Source: Sinosporangium album
Lineage (GTDB): Bacteria > Actinomycetota > Actinomycetes > Streptosporangiales > Streptosporangiaceae
Direction of reading: 5' to 3'
NCBI RefSeq assembly: GCF_900100605.1
Contig: NZ_FNCN01000001.1
Location: forward strand, 124,001-188,000
DNA length: 64,000 nt
In this document: positions 16,870 through 26,016 of the stretch, in pieces
How the letters are laid out: each line of letters opens with the position of its first letter
How positions within the stretch are numbered: position 1 is the first letter of the stretch
Made by a program: the position numbers and the translations under genes
Notes under the pieces: model-generated
Told to the model about the DNA's origin: nothing
Databases searched by the model: none
The model's input: the letters and a program-made list of their open reading frames with translations, nothing else

Positions 16870-18132
16870 TCAGGCGGAACGGCTTCGCGAGAGCAGGGCG
16901 GAACCGAAGACGGCCGCGACGAGCGTGCTCGCGCAGGCGACCGCGAAGGCCGCCTCCAGCGACTGGGCCGCCAGCAGACCCCCGATCGCGGCGCCGACAG
17001 GGAGACCGGACATGTTGATACTTGAGGACACGGCGAGGACCTGTCCCAGGCGGGCCGGATCCGTCATGCGCTGACGGAGGGTCAGCACACTCACGTCGAT
17101 GGGCCCGCCGAAGGCCCCGATCGTCAGCAGCGCGACGGCGAGCGCCACCACTCCTGCCCCGGCGATTCCCGGAACGAAGGCGGCGGTCATGAGGACAAGC
17201 CCTATGCCGATGATCCGGTGCTCCCGCCCGATCACGCTCAGCCTCCCCGCGACCAAGGCGCCGACCGCCCCGATCACCCCCATCGCCGCCCAGATCACCC
17301 CGGTCATCAGGTCGGCGTCGCCCTTGCCGAACTCCTCCGCGAGCAGGACCGGGGTGACGACGACGAAGATCCCCCAGCTCACCATGTAGAGCGAGTACGA
17401 CACGGCGAGTCCCCGCAGCACCCGGTGCCGCACGACATAGACGACGCCTCTGGCCGACTCGCGCAGAAGGGAGGAGGACGCCTGCCGCGAATCGCGCGCA
17501 GGCCGGCTGCGCAGCAGCGGGACGAGCGCGACGACGGAGACGAGGTAGAGCACGGACACGACGGTCAGGGTCGGGCTTCCGCCGAGGAGGCTCATGAGTG
17601 CTCCGGCCGCCACCGGCCCGAGTACCTCCGCCACGCCGAACACGCTCGTGTCCAGCGCGTTCGCCCGGTCGAGGGCGCGGCGTGGGACGAGGCGCGGGAT
17701 CAGCGTCCGCACTCCGGCCAGGCTCAGCGGACTGGTCAACGAGTAGAGGAAGGCCACCGTCAGCAGGAGCTGCGGGCTGAGGAAGCCGAGGGGCTGCGCC
17801 AAGGCCGTCAACGCCACCACAGCGGCGCTGAGAACGAGGTCCACGACCAGCGCCGAGACCGACCCGAAGCGATCAAGAAACGCTCCCGCGATGGGACTGA
17901 CCACAAATCCCGGGGCGAAGGCCAGGAACGCCACGACTCCGGCCAAGGACGCCGAATCAAATTGCTGGATCGTGTACAGAACGAAGACCAGCGTCATCAT
18001 CTCGGCGGCGAGACGGCTGAAGAATGCGGCCACGATGAGCTGTGCCATGTTCGGCAGCCTCAGAACCCGGCGGTAGCTCAACGCGACGGCGCTGTCCGGT
18101 CCGTCGAATTCCTCTTGTGCTGACTGCGCCAT
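16870..18132 (-). CDS. MFS transporter, probable product exporter
   Basis: A 420-residue major facilitator superfamily protein with about 12 hydrophobic segments. A motif A-like loop is seen in AGAFLDRFGSVSAL, and a second GRLSVIGREHR loop starts the C-terminal half. It resembles drug-efflux permeases of the MFS_3/EntS type. As the upstream gene of the minus-strand cluster it is the natural candidate for product export or self-resistance. The start ATG 18132 has GGAG 8 nt upstream; a GTG at 18147 is possible. A promoter-like element and a large inverted repeat lie just upstream. Confidence 0.88.
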   Translation of the reverse strand: MAQSAQEEFDGPDSAVALSYRRVLRLPNMAQLIVAAFFSRLAAEMMTLVFVLYTIQQFDSASLAGVVAFLAFAPGFVVSPIAGAFLDRFGSVSALVVDLVLSAAVVALTALAQPLGFLSPQLLLTVAFLYSLTSPLSLAGVRTLIPRLVPRRALDRANALDTSVFGVAEVLGPVAAGALMSLLGGSPTLTVVSVLYLVSVVALVPLLRSRPARDSRQASSSLLRESARGVVYVVRHRVLRGLAVSYSLYMVSWGIFVVVTPVLLAEEFGKGDADLMTGVIWAAMGVIGAVGALVAGRLSVIGREHRIIGIGLVLMTAAFVPGIAGAGVVALAVALLTIGAFGGPIDVSVLTLRQRMTDPARLGQVLAVSSSINMSGLPVGAAIGGLLAAQSLEAAFAVACASTLVAAVFGSALLSRSRSA

Positions 18133-18173
18133 CGGCAGAAGCTCCACTCGTCACAGGCCGGAAACCCACCATG

Positions 18174-18200
18174 ATCATAATCATGGCCCCGCCGCGTCAA
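18174..18200 (-). promoter_or_regulatory. Candidate promoter of the MFS gene
   Basis: The minus strand reads TTGACG (18200-18195) and TATGAT (18179-18174) with a 15-nt gap, or ACTTGA with 17 nt. The -10 lies inside the AT-rich dyad atgatcataatcat (18171-18184), which could be an operator. The start codon is about 40 nt downstream. Confidence 0.4.
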
Positions 18201-18219
18201 GTGCAGCTCAGAAATCCCT

Positions 18220-18252
18220 GACTTTCGGTCCTTGTCAGAGTGACCGAAAGTC
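18220..18252. promoter_or_regulatory. Inverted repeat, candidate operator
   Basis: Perfect 11-bp arms, gactttcggtc (18220-18230) and gaccgaaagtc (18242-18252), around an 11-nt centre. It sits upstream of the MFS promoter, in the region between the biosynthetic cluster and the divergent DoxX-like gene. Its length and symmetry fit a dimeric regulator site. No regulator gene lies in the cluster, so the protein would come from elsewhere. Confidence 0.5.
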
Positions 18253-18565
18253 CGGTATACACGCACGGCGAACCTCGGGCACCTAGGACAGAGCAGACTT
18301 TTCTCCGCCCTTCCCCTCCGGCTCCATCGTCCGCCGACACGGCCATGCGACCGCCGGCCCCGGCCATATCAGGGGCGGCGGCCCGACGCGACGGCCGCCG
18401 GGATCGCCGCCGCGAAGGGCGTCCAGCCGCACACTCCCAAGGGCTCGCCCCTGCCCTCTCACACCGCCCCCATATACGACAGCGGCAATGGTGTCGATTC
18501 ACCAATCCAGAAGAAACGGTCAAGCTATATTAGACCCGGCAAACCCCCCAACCAAGGAGATAGCC

Positions 18566-19090
18566 GTGTTTCGGCTGAACCAATCGCATTCACACGAGAC
18601 CCATCCCCCCAGCTCCCTGATCAGTGCGAAAGCCCAGGTATCCGCCATTCTCCAGAAACACTCTTCCGCCATCATGCGAGGCGCCCTCGCCTTAGTGTTC
18701 CTCTGGTTCGGCGCATTGAAGGTGGCACACCTCAGCCCGGTCACCGAACTGGTCGCCGACACACTGGCGTTCGTGCCCGTACCATCCTGGTTCGCGGTGC
18801 CCGCGCTCGGCGTGTTCGAGATCGTGGTGGCCCTGGCACTGATCACCGGGCGGTGGCTGAGGCCCGTTCTGCCGCTCCTCCTGCTCCACCTGATCGGGAC
18901 GTTCCTCGTACTGGCCCTCCACCCCGACATCGCCTTCAAAGACGGACACCCGCTGCTGCTCACGATCGAAGGTGAATTCGTGATCAAGAACCTGGTGCTG
19001 ATAGCCGGGACCCTGGTCGTCGCCGTCACCCTGCCGCCCCGGAGGAAAACAGCCCACCCGGCGGACGTGCCGTCGGCGCAGCAGTCCTGA
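18566..19090 (+). CDS. DoxX/DUF417-like membrane protein
   Basis: A 174-residue membrane protein with about four hydrophobic helices. After a polar N-terminal stretch it has ALALVFLWFGALKVAHLSP, PALGVFEIVVALALITGRW, VLPLLLLHLIGTFLVLAL and NLVLIAGTLVVAVTL. The W-F-G-A-L-K pattern and the GVFEIV helix fit DoxX/DUF417-type proteins, whose roles in redox or thiol stress are poorly defined. GTG 18566 follows aaggaga. A TATATT element at 18526-18531 could be its -10. The gene is divergent from the biosynthetic cluster and is probably independent of it. Confidence 0.7.
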   Translation: MFRLNQSHSHETHPPSSLISAKAQVSAILQKHSSAIMRGALALVFLWFGALKVAHLSPVTELVADTLAFVPVPSWFAVPALGVFEIVVALALITGRWLRPVLPLLLLHLIGTFLVLALHPDIAFKDGHPLLLTIEGEFVIKNLVLIAGTLVVAVTLPPRRKTAHPADVPSAQQS

Positions 19091-19684
19091 CATGGCAGTC
19101 CCCGCAGAACCGCGGCCCCGGCTCATCCGCGAGCCCGCCGCACACCCCCGGCACCCACACCCGCTCAACCGGCGAAGAGTCGGCCGCGGCCGGGGTCCGC
19201 GGCCCGTATCCCTCCAGATCGACCTAGGGTAAGCGCCACCAGCTACCCGTATTCCTGACGAGCGACACGGTGGAACGCCATCCACCACGCACATCCTTGG
19301 CCTCGCAGCCAGTTCGCTCAGGGTGAGCGGCCGGCAGTACTCGGAGCCGGCCGTGGCGAACAGCCCACCCCACGGCCCACAGACACGGCCCACAGACACG
19401 GCCCACAGACACGAGCCACAGACACGGCCCACCAATACGGCCCACTGACACGGCCTGATCCTCGCCGCTGAACAACCGCCGCGAGGTCCACGTGCTGCCG
19501 TTCACCGACGGGCAAGGGGCCACACCAACGAAGCTTGTTAACACCGTCAACGTAAGATCTATGTCGCAGACACCTACCTCCGTGTACTCTTTCGAAGGCG
19601 CAGTGCTCTCCTCACGTGCACTATGGGAAGCCTGTCACTCACTGTTGGCTTCAAACGCCTTCCGCGGGCTGGGGAGAATGAGGA
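19091..19684. other. Intergenic region upstream of the defence operon
   Basis: About 590 nt with no convincing gene. It holds a small dyad gccgcgg/ccgcggc (19183-19203) that may terminate the DoxX-like gene, a 13-bp tandem repeat array, and a relatively AT-rich stretch at about 19530-19600 that probably contains the operon promoter. I could not assign a clear -35/-10 pair. Confidence 0.6.
19371..19455. repeat. 13-bp tandem repeat array upstream of the defence operon
   Basis: About six and a half units of cacggcccacaga. The first three are perfect and the later ones drift (cacgagccacaga, cacggcccaccaa, tacggcccactga). It ends about 230 nt before the kinase-helicase start. There are no spacers between units, so it is not CRISPR. 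Confidence 0.85.
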
Positions 19685-22600
19685 GTGCTCGTGAGCCTGG
19701 ACTTGGTGGCGAATCGGTTCCGACTCCTGGGTGCCATCGCCAGGGGCAACATGGGGGAAGTGCACCGCGCCGAGGATCTTCAAGCGGATGAGGATGCCGC
19801 AGACGGCACGGTGGCGGTGAAGTTGATTCTGCGCAGCCACTCCCACGCGAACAGCCCATGGGACGCGTCTTCCAAGGCCGTCCGGCGGTTCGAGCGCGAG
19901 GTGCGCATCATGCGTCGGCTCCGGCACCCCAACCTTCCGCGCATCGTCGCCGGGGGTGTGGATGCCGCGAACGGCGGCCTGCCGTATCTCGCGATGGAGT
20001 TCCTCGACGGCCGCACCTTGAGCGACCTCATGGCCGAACAGCCGCGTCCGCCCGTTCCCTGGGCCGCGGCCCTCGGCGCACAGATGGCGGACGGCCTGGC
20101 CGCAGCCCACGCCACTGGGGTCATTCACCGAGATCTCAAGCCCGCCAATGCGATGGTGCTGCGAGGAGGCGTGGTCAAGGTCCTCGACTTCGGGCTGGGG
20201 CGGATCCTGGATGATGCGGAGAGGGACCGCGTGACGAGCACCGGCGTCTCGGTCGGCACCGCGCGTTACAGTGCGCCCGAGCAGTTCCTGGCCGCGACGG
20301 TGACCCAGGCGGCCGACCTGTATGCCCTCGGCTGCGTGCTCTACGAACTCCTCACCGGTGTTCCGCCATTCCACAGCGAGTCCGCTCACGAGCTGGGCCA
20401 AAAGCACCTGCACGAGGCGGTGCCCCCCATCCGGCTGCTGCGTTCCGACGTGCCGGGCGACATGGCGAGGCTCGTCGAGCGGATGCTCGCGAAGGACCCC
20501 GTCGACCGGCCGGAGGACGCCGTCGCCGTCCGCGCGGCGCTGCTTCCGTTCGCGGTCGGCGCGGAGAGGGTCGCCGGGTGGGAGGAGTTCGACCCTGTCC
20601 GTCCTCTGTCGGTCGCGGAGCACACCGGTCCGCGCGCGCAGGTGCCCCAGGTACGACCGGTCAGGGTCGGCATGGACGTCTTCGACGTACACCGGCGGCT
20701 CATCGCCGACTACCGGGCCTTCACCGAAGGCGGCACGATCATCCGCGACGAGGCCATCTCGGCGTACGTCGAGGACGATTTGAACGCGAAGTCCCAATGG
20801 CCGGACCCCTGGGTGTCGCTCAACCCGTTCTTCGCCTCGGGCGGCACCGTTTTGGAGCTTACGGCCGAGGGCGTCCTTCACCCGGAGTGCGCGCGCATCT
20901 TCCAGGCCGGCAAGACCGAACGCGGCACCGTGTGCGACGGACGTCCTCTCACGCTCCACCGCCACCAGCGCGACGCGATCGACACGGCCCGGTCGGGCGC
21001 GTCCTACGTGCTCACCACCGGCACAGGCTCGGGAAAGTCGCTTTCCTACATCGTGCCCATCGTCGACAAGGTGCTGAGGGATCGGGAGATCGAAGGGCCC
21101 AAAGCCCGCAAACGGGTCCGGGCGATCATCGTCTATCCGATGAACGCGCTCGCCAACAGCCAACTCAAGGAACTCGACAAGTATCTCCGCGACGGCTACG
21201 GGCCCGGCCGCGAACCGGTCACCTATGCGAGATACACCGGCCAGGAGAACGACGAGCGCCGCAGGCAGATCCGCGACAATCCTCCGGACATCCTGCTCAC
21301 CAACTACGTGATGCTGGAACTGATGCTTACGCGTCCCGACGACCGGCGCTCCCTCATCAAGATGGCCAAGGGCCTTGAGTTCCTCGTCTTCGACGAGCTC
21401 CACACCTATCGCGGCCGACAGGGCGCCGATGTGGCCTTGCTGATCCGCCGGGTGCGTGAGGCCTGCCAGGCGACGAGCCTGCAGTGCGTGGGCACGTCCG
21501 CGACCATGTCGACCGAGGGCACCTCTGAAGACCGGCGCGCAGTCGTCTCCCATGTCGCAGGCACCCTTTTCGGGGTCGAAGTCCACCCCTCCAACGTCAT
21601 CGGCGAGACGCTCGTACGCGCCACCGACGAGTCTCCGGACACCGTGCCGACCGACAGGCTTCGCACCACCGGCGCCCCACGCGCCTACGCCGACCTGGTG
21701 AAGGACCCTCTGGCCCGCTGGATCGAGACACGTTTCGGGCTCGCCACCGACCCGACAGGGCGGCTCGTACGGCAGAAGCCCGCCAAGATCGAGGAGGCGG
21801 CGGCGGAACTCGCCGCGTTGACCGGCGTGGACGAGACCGTATGCGTCGACTCGATCCGCAGCACCCTCAAGGCGGGCTCCGAGGCCAGACATCCCGTCAC
21901 CGAGCGTCCCCTGTTCGCCTTCCGGCTGCATCAGTTCCTCTCCAAGGGCGACACCGTCTACGTCACCCTGGAGGACAAGGCGCAACGTCATCTGACCCGC
22001 GACTACCAGCTGGTCCACCCCGGCTCGGACGGCAAGATCCTCCTGCCGCTGGCCTTCTGCCGGGAGTGCGGCCAGGAATACATGACGGTGTGGCGGACGG
22101 AGAAGCACGGCGCCATCGCTTATGAGCCCCGTCGCGACACCGCGGCCACCGGTGGCCGAGCGGGGGACGGCTATCTCTATGTCGACCCCGACCGCCCCTG
22201 GCCACGCACACCGGAGGAGGCGGTGGCCGACCGCCGCGTCCCCGAGTCATGGCTGGAGATCGACGGCAGCGGGCACGAGATCGTGCGCGCGTCCTTCCGG
22301 ACGAGACTGCCGAGCGCCGTCACCGTGGACCCTTACGGAGTCGAAGGGCGGGGTGAGCTCAAGGCCGCCTTCATCCCCTCCCCCTTCCTGTTCTGCCTGC
22401 ATTGCGGTGTGAGTTATGAACAGACCAGGGGCCGCGATTTCGCCAAGCTCGCCACCCTGGACCAGGAGGGCCGCTCGTCGGCGACCTCCCTGGTGTCGGC
22501 GTCGATCGTCAGGTCGCTCAAAGCCGCCCCCGCCGAAGCGCTCGACAGGAAGGCGCGCAAGCTTCTGACCTTCGTCGACAATCGGCAGGACGCCTCCCTG

Positions 22601-25600
22601 CAGGCCGGTCACTTCAATGACTTCGTGCAGATCACGCAGTTGCGCGGCGCTCTCTACCAGGCCGCGGTGGCGGCGGGAGCCCGCGGCATCACGCATGAGG
22701 AGCTCGCCTCCCGCGTCGCCGAAGCCCTGGGCCTTGAGCTCGCCGACTACGCGGGCGCGTCGGACCTGCCTCCTTCCATGGCCCGCAACGCGGCCAAGAC
22801 TCTGCGCGATGTCATCGCCTTCCGCCTCTATCTCGATCTCGAACGGGGCTGGCGCATCACGATGCCGAACCTGGAGCAGACCGGTCTGCTTGAGATCCAC
22901 TACGAGGACCTCGAGTGGCTCGCCGAGCAGCCGGACCGGTGGTCGGGCACGCATGCGGCGCTGCGTGACGCCGCGCCGGGCCAGCGCGCGGAGATCACGC
23001 GTGTGCTGCTCGACGAGATGCGCCGGGCCCTCGCCATCGACGTGCAGTACTTCCGCGAGGACTTCGACACTATTCAGCGCGCCAGTGAGGAGCGCCTCAT
23101 CGACCCATGGGTGCTGTCCGCCGGCGACCGTCCCAAGGTCGGCACCGCTTATCCGCAGCCGTCCCGACCGGGTCTCGACCGTTCGGGACTGTTCCTCTCC
23201 GGACGCGGAAAGTTCGGGAAGTATCTCCGGCGTGTGCACTTCGGCGACGCCGATCTGTCTCCCGACGACACTCAATCGATCATCGTTGACCTCTTGAAGG
23301 TCCTCGCCAAGGCCGGTCTGGTCAAAGAGATCACGGCGGCGCCGCAGCGGGCGGGCAGGTTCAGGGGCCCGGCAGGACCGTCGGTGACGGGCTACCGCGT
23401 CTCGGCGGCCTCTCTCATCTGGCGGGCCGGAACAGGTGAGACCGGCACTCACGACCCTCTCACCCGCACCTACGCCAGCGGCGACGGTCCCCGGGTCAAC
23501 ACGTTCTTCCGTGACCTTTACCGGAACGCCGCGGGCACTCTCGCCGGTCTGTCCGCGCGGGAGCACACGGCCCAGGTCGCCCCCGAGGAGCGGGAAAAGC
23601 GCGAGGAGGCCTTCCGCAAGGCCGAGCTGAAGCTGCTCTACTGCTCGCCCACGATGGAACTGGGCGTCGACATCTCCGAGCTCAACGCCGTCATGATGCG
23701 CAACGTCCCGCCCACGCCCGCGAACTACGCGCAGCGCAGCGGACGTGCCGGAAGATCTGGGCAGCCCGCGCTGGTCACCACGTACTGCGCCACCGGCAAC
23801 AGCCACGACCAGTACTACTTCCGCCGTTCCGCACGCATGGTCACGGGCGCCGTCGTGCCACCCCGTCTCGACCTCGCCAATGAAGACCTCGTGCGGTCCC
23901 ATATCCAAGCCATCTGGCTCGCCGAGACCGGACTGAGACTCGGCCGCACCCTCCCTCAGGTCATCGACATCGGCTATCTGGAGGACACGCAGCGTCCCGA
24001 CCCCCCTCTCGCCCTGCAAGACGACGTCGCCGCCGCCCTGCGCAATGCCGGCGCGCAGGTCCGTGCCGTAGCGGCCGCCCGCCAGGTCTTCGAAGGTCTG
24101 CTCGCCGCGTTCGCGACGACCACATGGTGGGACGACCAATGGATCGAGGACCAGGTCCGTACGGCTCCTGAGCGTTTCGACCGGGCCTTCGACCGCTGGC
24201 GCGGTCTGTTCAGGGCCGCGCTTGTCGACCAGGCCGAGCAGAACCGCCGTGTCCTCGACCACACGCTCTCGGAACGCGACCGCAGGATCGCCGCCGGTCG
24301 CCGCAAAGAGGCCGAAACCCAGCTCAACCTCCTCAAAAACGAGAGTGTGGACAGCAAGTCGGTCCTCTCCGACTTCAACCCCTACCGCTACCTCGCCAGC
24401 GAGGGATTCCTCCCCGGTTACTCCTTCCCGCGGCTGCCGCTCGCCGCCTACATCCCGATGTCGGGCCGACGGTCCGGCGACGGCGACTACCTCCAGCGTC
24501 CGCGCTTCCTGGCCATCCGCGAGTTCGGACCCGGCGCCCTCATCTATCACGAGGGTGCCCGCTACCAGGTCACACGCATCCAACTACCCCCCGACGGAGC
24601 GGGTGACGTCGTCACCACCGACGCCCGCAGATGCACCGCCTGCGGCTACCACCACGACACCCGCGACCGCGCCGACCGCTGCGAGATGTGCGACGAGCCG
24701 TTGCTGGACACGACCTACGGACTCCTCCAGCTGCACACCGTCTACACCATGCGCCGCGAACGGATCTCCTCCGACGAGGAGGAGCGCCGCCGGGCGGGTT
24801 TCCGTCTGGTGACCTCCTACCGCTTCCACGACCACGGCACGCGGCCCGGCCGCCAGGACGCCCTCGTCTCCGACGGCACGGGCGCACTGGCCACCCTCTC
24901 CTACGGCGATTCGGCGACCGTCCGCATCACCAATGCCGGGCGGGTGCGCGCCAAGCCAGACGAACCCGACGGGTTCTGGCTCGATCCCGCCGACGGGCGC
25001 TGGATGAACGAGCGGGAGGCCGGCGAGGCGTCAGGGGATTCGAGCGAGATGCCGGTGGTCGACGCCGACGGCAATGAGAGGCGCCACAAGAAGCGTGTCA
25101 TTCCGTACGTCGAGGACCGCCGCAACATTCTGGTGGTCAAGCTGAACGAGCCGCTGCCGGAGCCGACCGCCTTGTCGCTGATGTACGCGCTGGAACGCGG
25201 CATCGAGGCCGCCTTCGAACTGGAGGACTCTGAGTTGAGCGGCGAACTGCTGCCGCCGGAGGACGGGCCCCGCGACCGGATGCTGTTCACCGAGGCCGCG
25301 GAGGGAGGCGCCGGTGTGCTGCGGCTCATGCAGTCCGAACCGGACGCGTTCGCCCGTGCCGCGGCCGAGGCGCTGGCCATCTGCCACTTCGACGCCGACG
25401 GTGCGGACCTCGGCGGCCCGCATCCCGATCGCCCGTGCGCCCTGGGCTGCTACGAGTGTCTGCTCACCTACGGCAACCAGCTCAACCACGCCTTCGTCGA
25501 CCGCCACTCGGTACGCGACCTGCTGCTTCGGATCGCAGGCTCGAAGACCCAGACGACCGGGCGGGGCGAATCCCGCTCGGAGCAGATGACGCGTTTGACC

Positions 25601-25921
25601 GAGCAGTCGGACACGTTGCTGGAAGGCAGGCTCGTCACCTGGCTCAAGGAGCGCGGTCTGCGCCTGCCCGACGAGGCGCAGACCTTCGTCACCGAGGCGC
25701 TCGCCCGGCCCGACTTCGTCTACCGGCTGCCCGGAGTCAACGTGGCGGTCTTCGTCGACGGCCCGGTCCACGACCACGCCGTGGTGGCCATGCGTGACCG
25801 CGACGCCGAGGAGCGGCTGTTCGACATGGGCTGGGACGTGGTGCGCTTCCCCCACGACGCCGATTGGTCCGCCGTAGCCACGCGCTTCCAGCGGTATTTC
25901 GGATCAGGTGCGGGCATCTGA
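19685..25921 (+). CDS. Ser/Thr kinase-DExH helicase-DUF1998 fusion (defence)
   Basis: A 2078-residue fusion. Residues 1 to about 290 form a Hanks-type Ser/Thr kinase with VAVKL, HRDLKPAN (catalytic D at about 150) and DFG all present, although the glycine loop is degenerate. From about 430 a superfamily 2 helicase follows: TTGTGSGKS (Walker A, about 445), FDELHTY (DExH, about 570), VGTSATMS and RSGRAGRSG. CxxC pairs are scattered through the middle. The DUF1998 signature CALGCYECLLTYGNQ lies near 1920. The last 70 residues (PDFVYRL...VAVFVDGPVHD) resemble a Vsr/DUF559-like nuclease fold. Helicase plus DUF1998 recalls DISARM DrmA and DrmB, or the MrfA/Hrq1 family. It is first in the operon. 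GTG 19691, 5 nt after AGGAG, is an alternative start. Confidence 0.85.
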   Translation: MLVSLDLVANRFRLLGAIARGNMGEVHRAEDLQADEDAADGTVAVKLILRSHSHANSPWDASSKAVRRFEREVRIMRRLRHPNLPRIVAGGVDAANGGLPYLAMEFLDGRTLSDLMAEQPRPPVPWAAALGAQMADGLAAAHATGVIHRDLKPANAMVLRGGVVKVLDFGLGRILDDAERDRVTSTGVSVGTARYSAPEQFLAATVTQAADLYALGCVLYELLTGVPPFHSESAHELGQKHLHEAVPPIRLLRSDVPGDMARLVERMLAKDPVDRPEDAVAVRAALLPFAVGAERVAGWEEFDPVRPLSVAEHTGPRAQVPQVRPVRVGMDVFDVHRRLIADYRAFTEGGTIIRDEAISAYVEDDLNAKSQWPDPWVSLNPFFASGGTVLELTAEGVLHPECARIFQAGKTERGTVCDGRPLTLHRHQRDAIDTARSGASYVLTTGTGSGKSLSYIVPIVDKVLRDREIEGPKARKRVRAIIVYPMNALANSQLKELDKYLRDGYGPGREPVTYARYTGQENDERRRQIRDNPPDILLTNYVMLELMLTRPDDRRSLIKMAKGLEFLVFDELHTYRGRQGADVALLIRRVREACQATSLQCVGTSATMSTEGTSEDRRAVVSHVAGTLFGVEVHPSNVIGETLVRATDESPDTVPTDRLRTTGAPRAYADLVKDPLARWIETRFGLATDPTGRLVRQKPAKIEEAAAELAALTGVDETVCVDSIRSTLKAGSEARHPVTERPLFAFRLHQFLSKGDTVYVTLEDKAQRHLTRDYQLVHPGSDGKILLPLAFCRECGQEYMTVWRTEKHGAIAYEPRRDTAATGGRAGDGYLYVDPDRPWPRTPEEAVADRRVPESWLEIDGSGHEIVRASFRTRLPSAVTVDPYGVEGRGELKAAFIPSPFLFCLHCGVSYEQTRGRDFAKLATLDQEGRSSATSLVSASIVRSLKAAPAEALDRKARKLLTFVDNRQDASLQAGHFNDFVQITQLRGALYQAAVAAGARGITHEELASRVAEALGLELADYAGASDLPPSMARNAAKTLRDVIAFRLYLDLERGWRITMPNLEQTGLLEIHYEDLEWLAEQPDRWSGTHAALRDAAPGQRAEITRVLLDEMRRALAIDVQYFREDFDTIQRASEERLIDPWVLSAGDRPKVGTAYPQPSRPGLDRSGLFLSGRGKFGKYLRRVHFGDADLSPDDTQSIIVDLLKVLAKAGLVKEITAAPQRAGRFRGPAGPSVTGYRVSAASLIWRAGTGETGTHDPLTRTYASGDGPRVNTFFRDLYRNAAGTLAGLSAREHTAQVAPEEREKREEAFRKAELKLLYCSPTMELGVDISELNAVMMRNVPPTPANYAQRSGRAGRSGQPALVTTYCATGNSHDQYYFRRSARMVTGAVVPPRLDLANEDLVRSHIQAIWLAETGLRLGRTLPQVIDIGYLEDTQRPDPPLALQDDVAAALRNAGAQVRAVAAARQVFEGLLAAFATTTWWDDQWIEDQVRTAPERFDRAFDRWRGLFRAALVDQAEQNRRVLDHTLSERDRRIAAGRRKEAETQLNLLKNESVDSKSVLSDFNPYRYLASEGFLPGYSFPRLPLAAYIPMSGRRSGDGDYLQRPRFLAIREFGPGALIYHEGARYQVTRIQLPPDGAGDVVTTDARRCTACGYHHDTRDRADRCEMCDEPLLDTTYGLLQLHTVYTMRRERISSDEEERRRAGFRLVTSYRFHDHGTRPGRQDALVSDGTGALATLSYGDSATVRITNAGRVRAKPDEPDGFWLDPADGRWMNEREAGEASGDSSEMPVVDADGNERRHKKRVIPYVEDRRNILVVKLNEPLPEPTALSLMYALERGIEAAFELEDSELSGELLPPEDGPRDRMLFTEAAEGGAGVLRLMQSEPDAFARAAAEALAICHFDADGADLGGPHPDRPCALGCYECLLTYGNQLNHAFVDRHSVRDLLLRIAGSKTQTTGRGESRSEQMTRLTEQSDTLLEGRLVTWLKERGLRLPDEAQTFVTEALARPDFVYRLPGVNVAVFVDGPVHDHAVVAMRDRDAEERLFDMGWDVVRFPHDADWSAVATRFQRYFGSGAGI

Positions 25922-25971
25922 ATCGCAGTATCTGAATCGCAGTATCTGAATCGCAGTATCTGAATCGCAGT
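25916..25971. repeat. Four perfect 14-bp tandem repeats at a gene junction
   Basis: atctgaatcgcagt occurs four times in a row at 25916-25971 and is followed by a partial copy. The first unit contains the TGA stop of the kinase-helicase gene, and the array ends 45 nt before the drmD start. Because 14 is not a multiple of 3, copy number changes the phase of the intergenic sequence but not the upstream protein. Confidence 0.92.
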
Positions 25972-26016
25972 ATCCGCAGAGACGACACCATCGACCACGA
26001 CACGAGGACACCCCCG

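Noticed and set aside
19371-19455. CRISPR array
   Set aside because: Units are contiguous 13-bp repeats with no spacers, and no cas genes are present.
19574-24583. Long minus-strand open frames over the kinase-helicase gene
   Set aside because: Shadows of the large plus-strand coding frame, whose kinase and helicase motifs are unmistakable.
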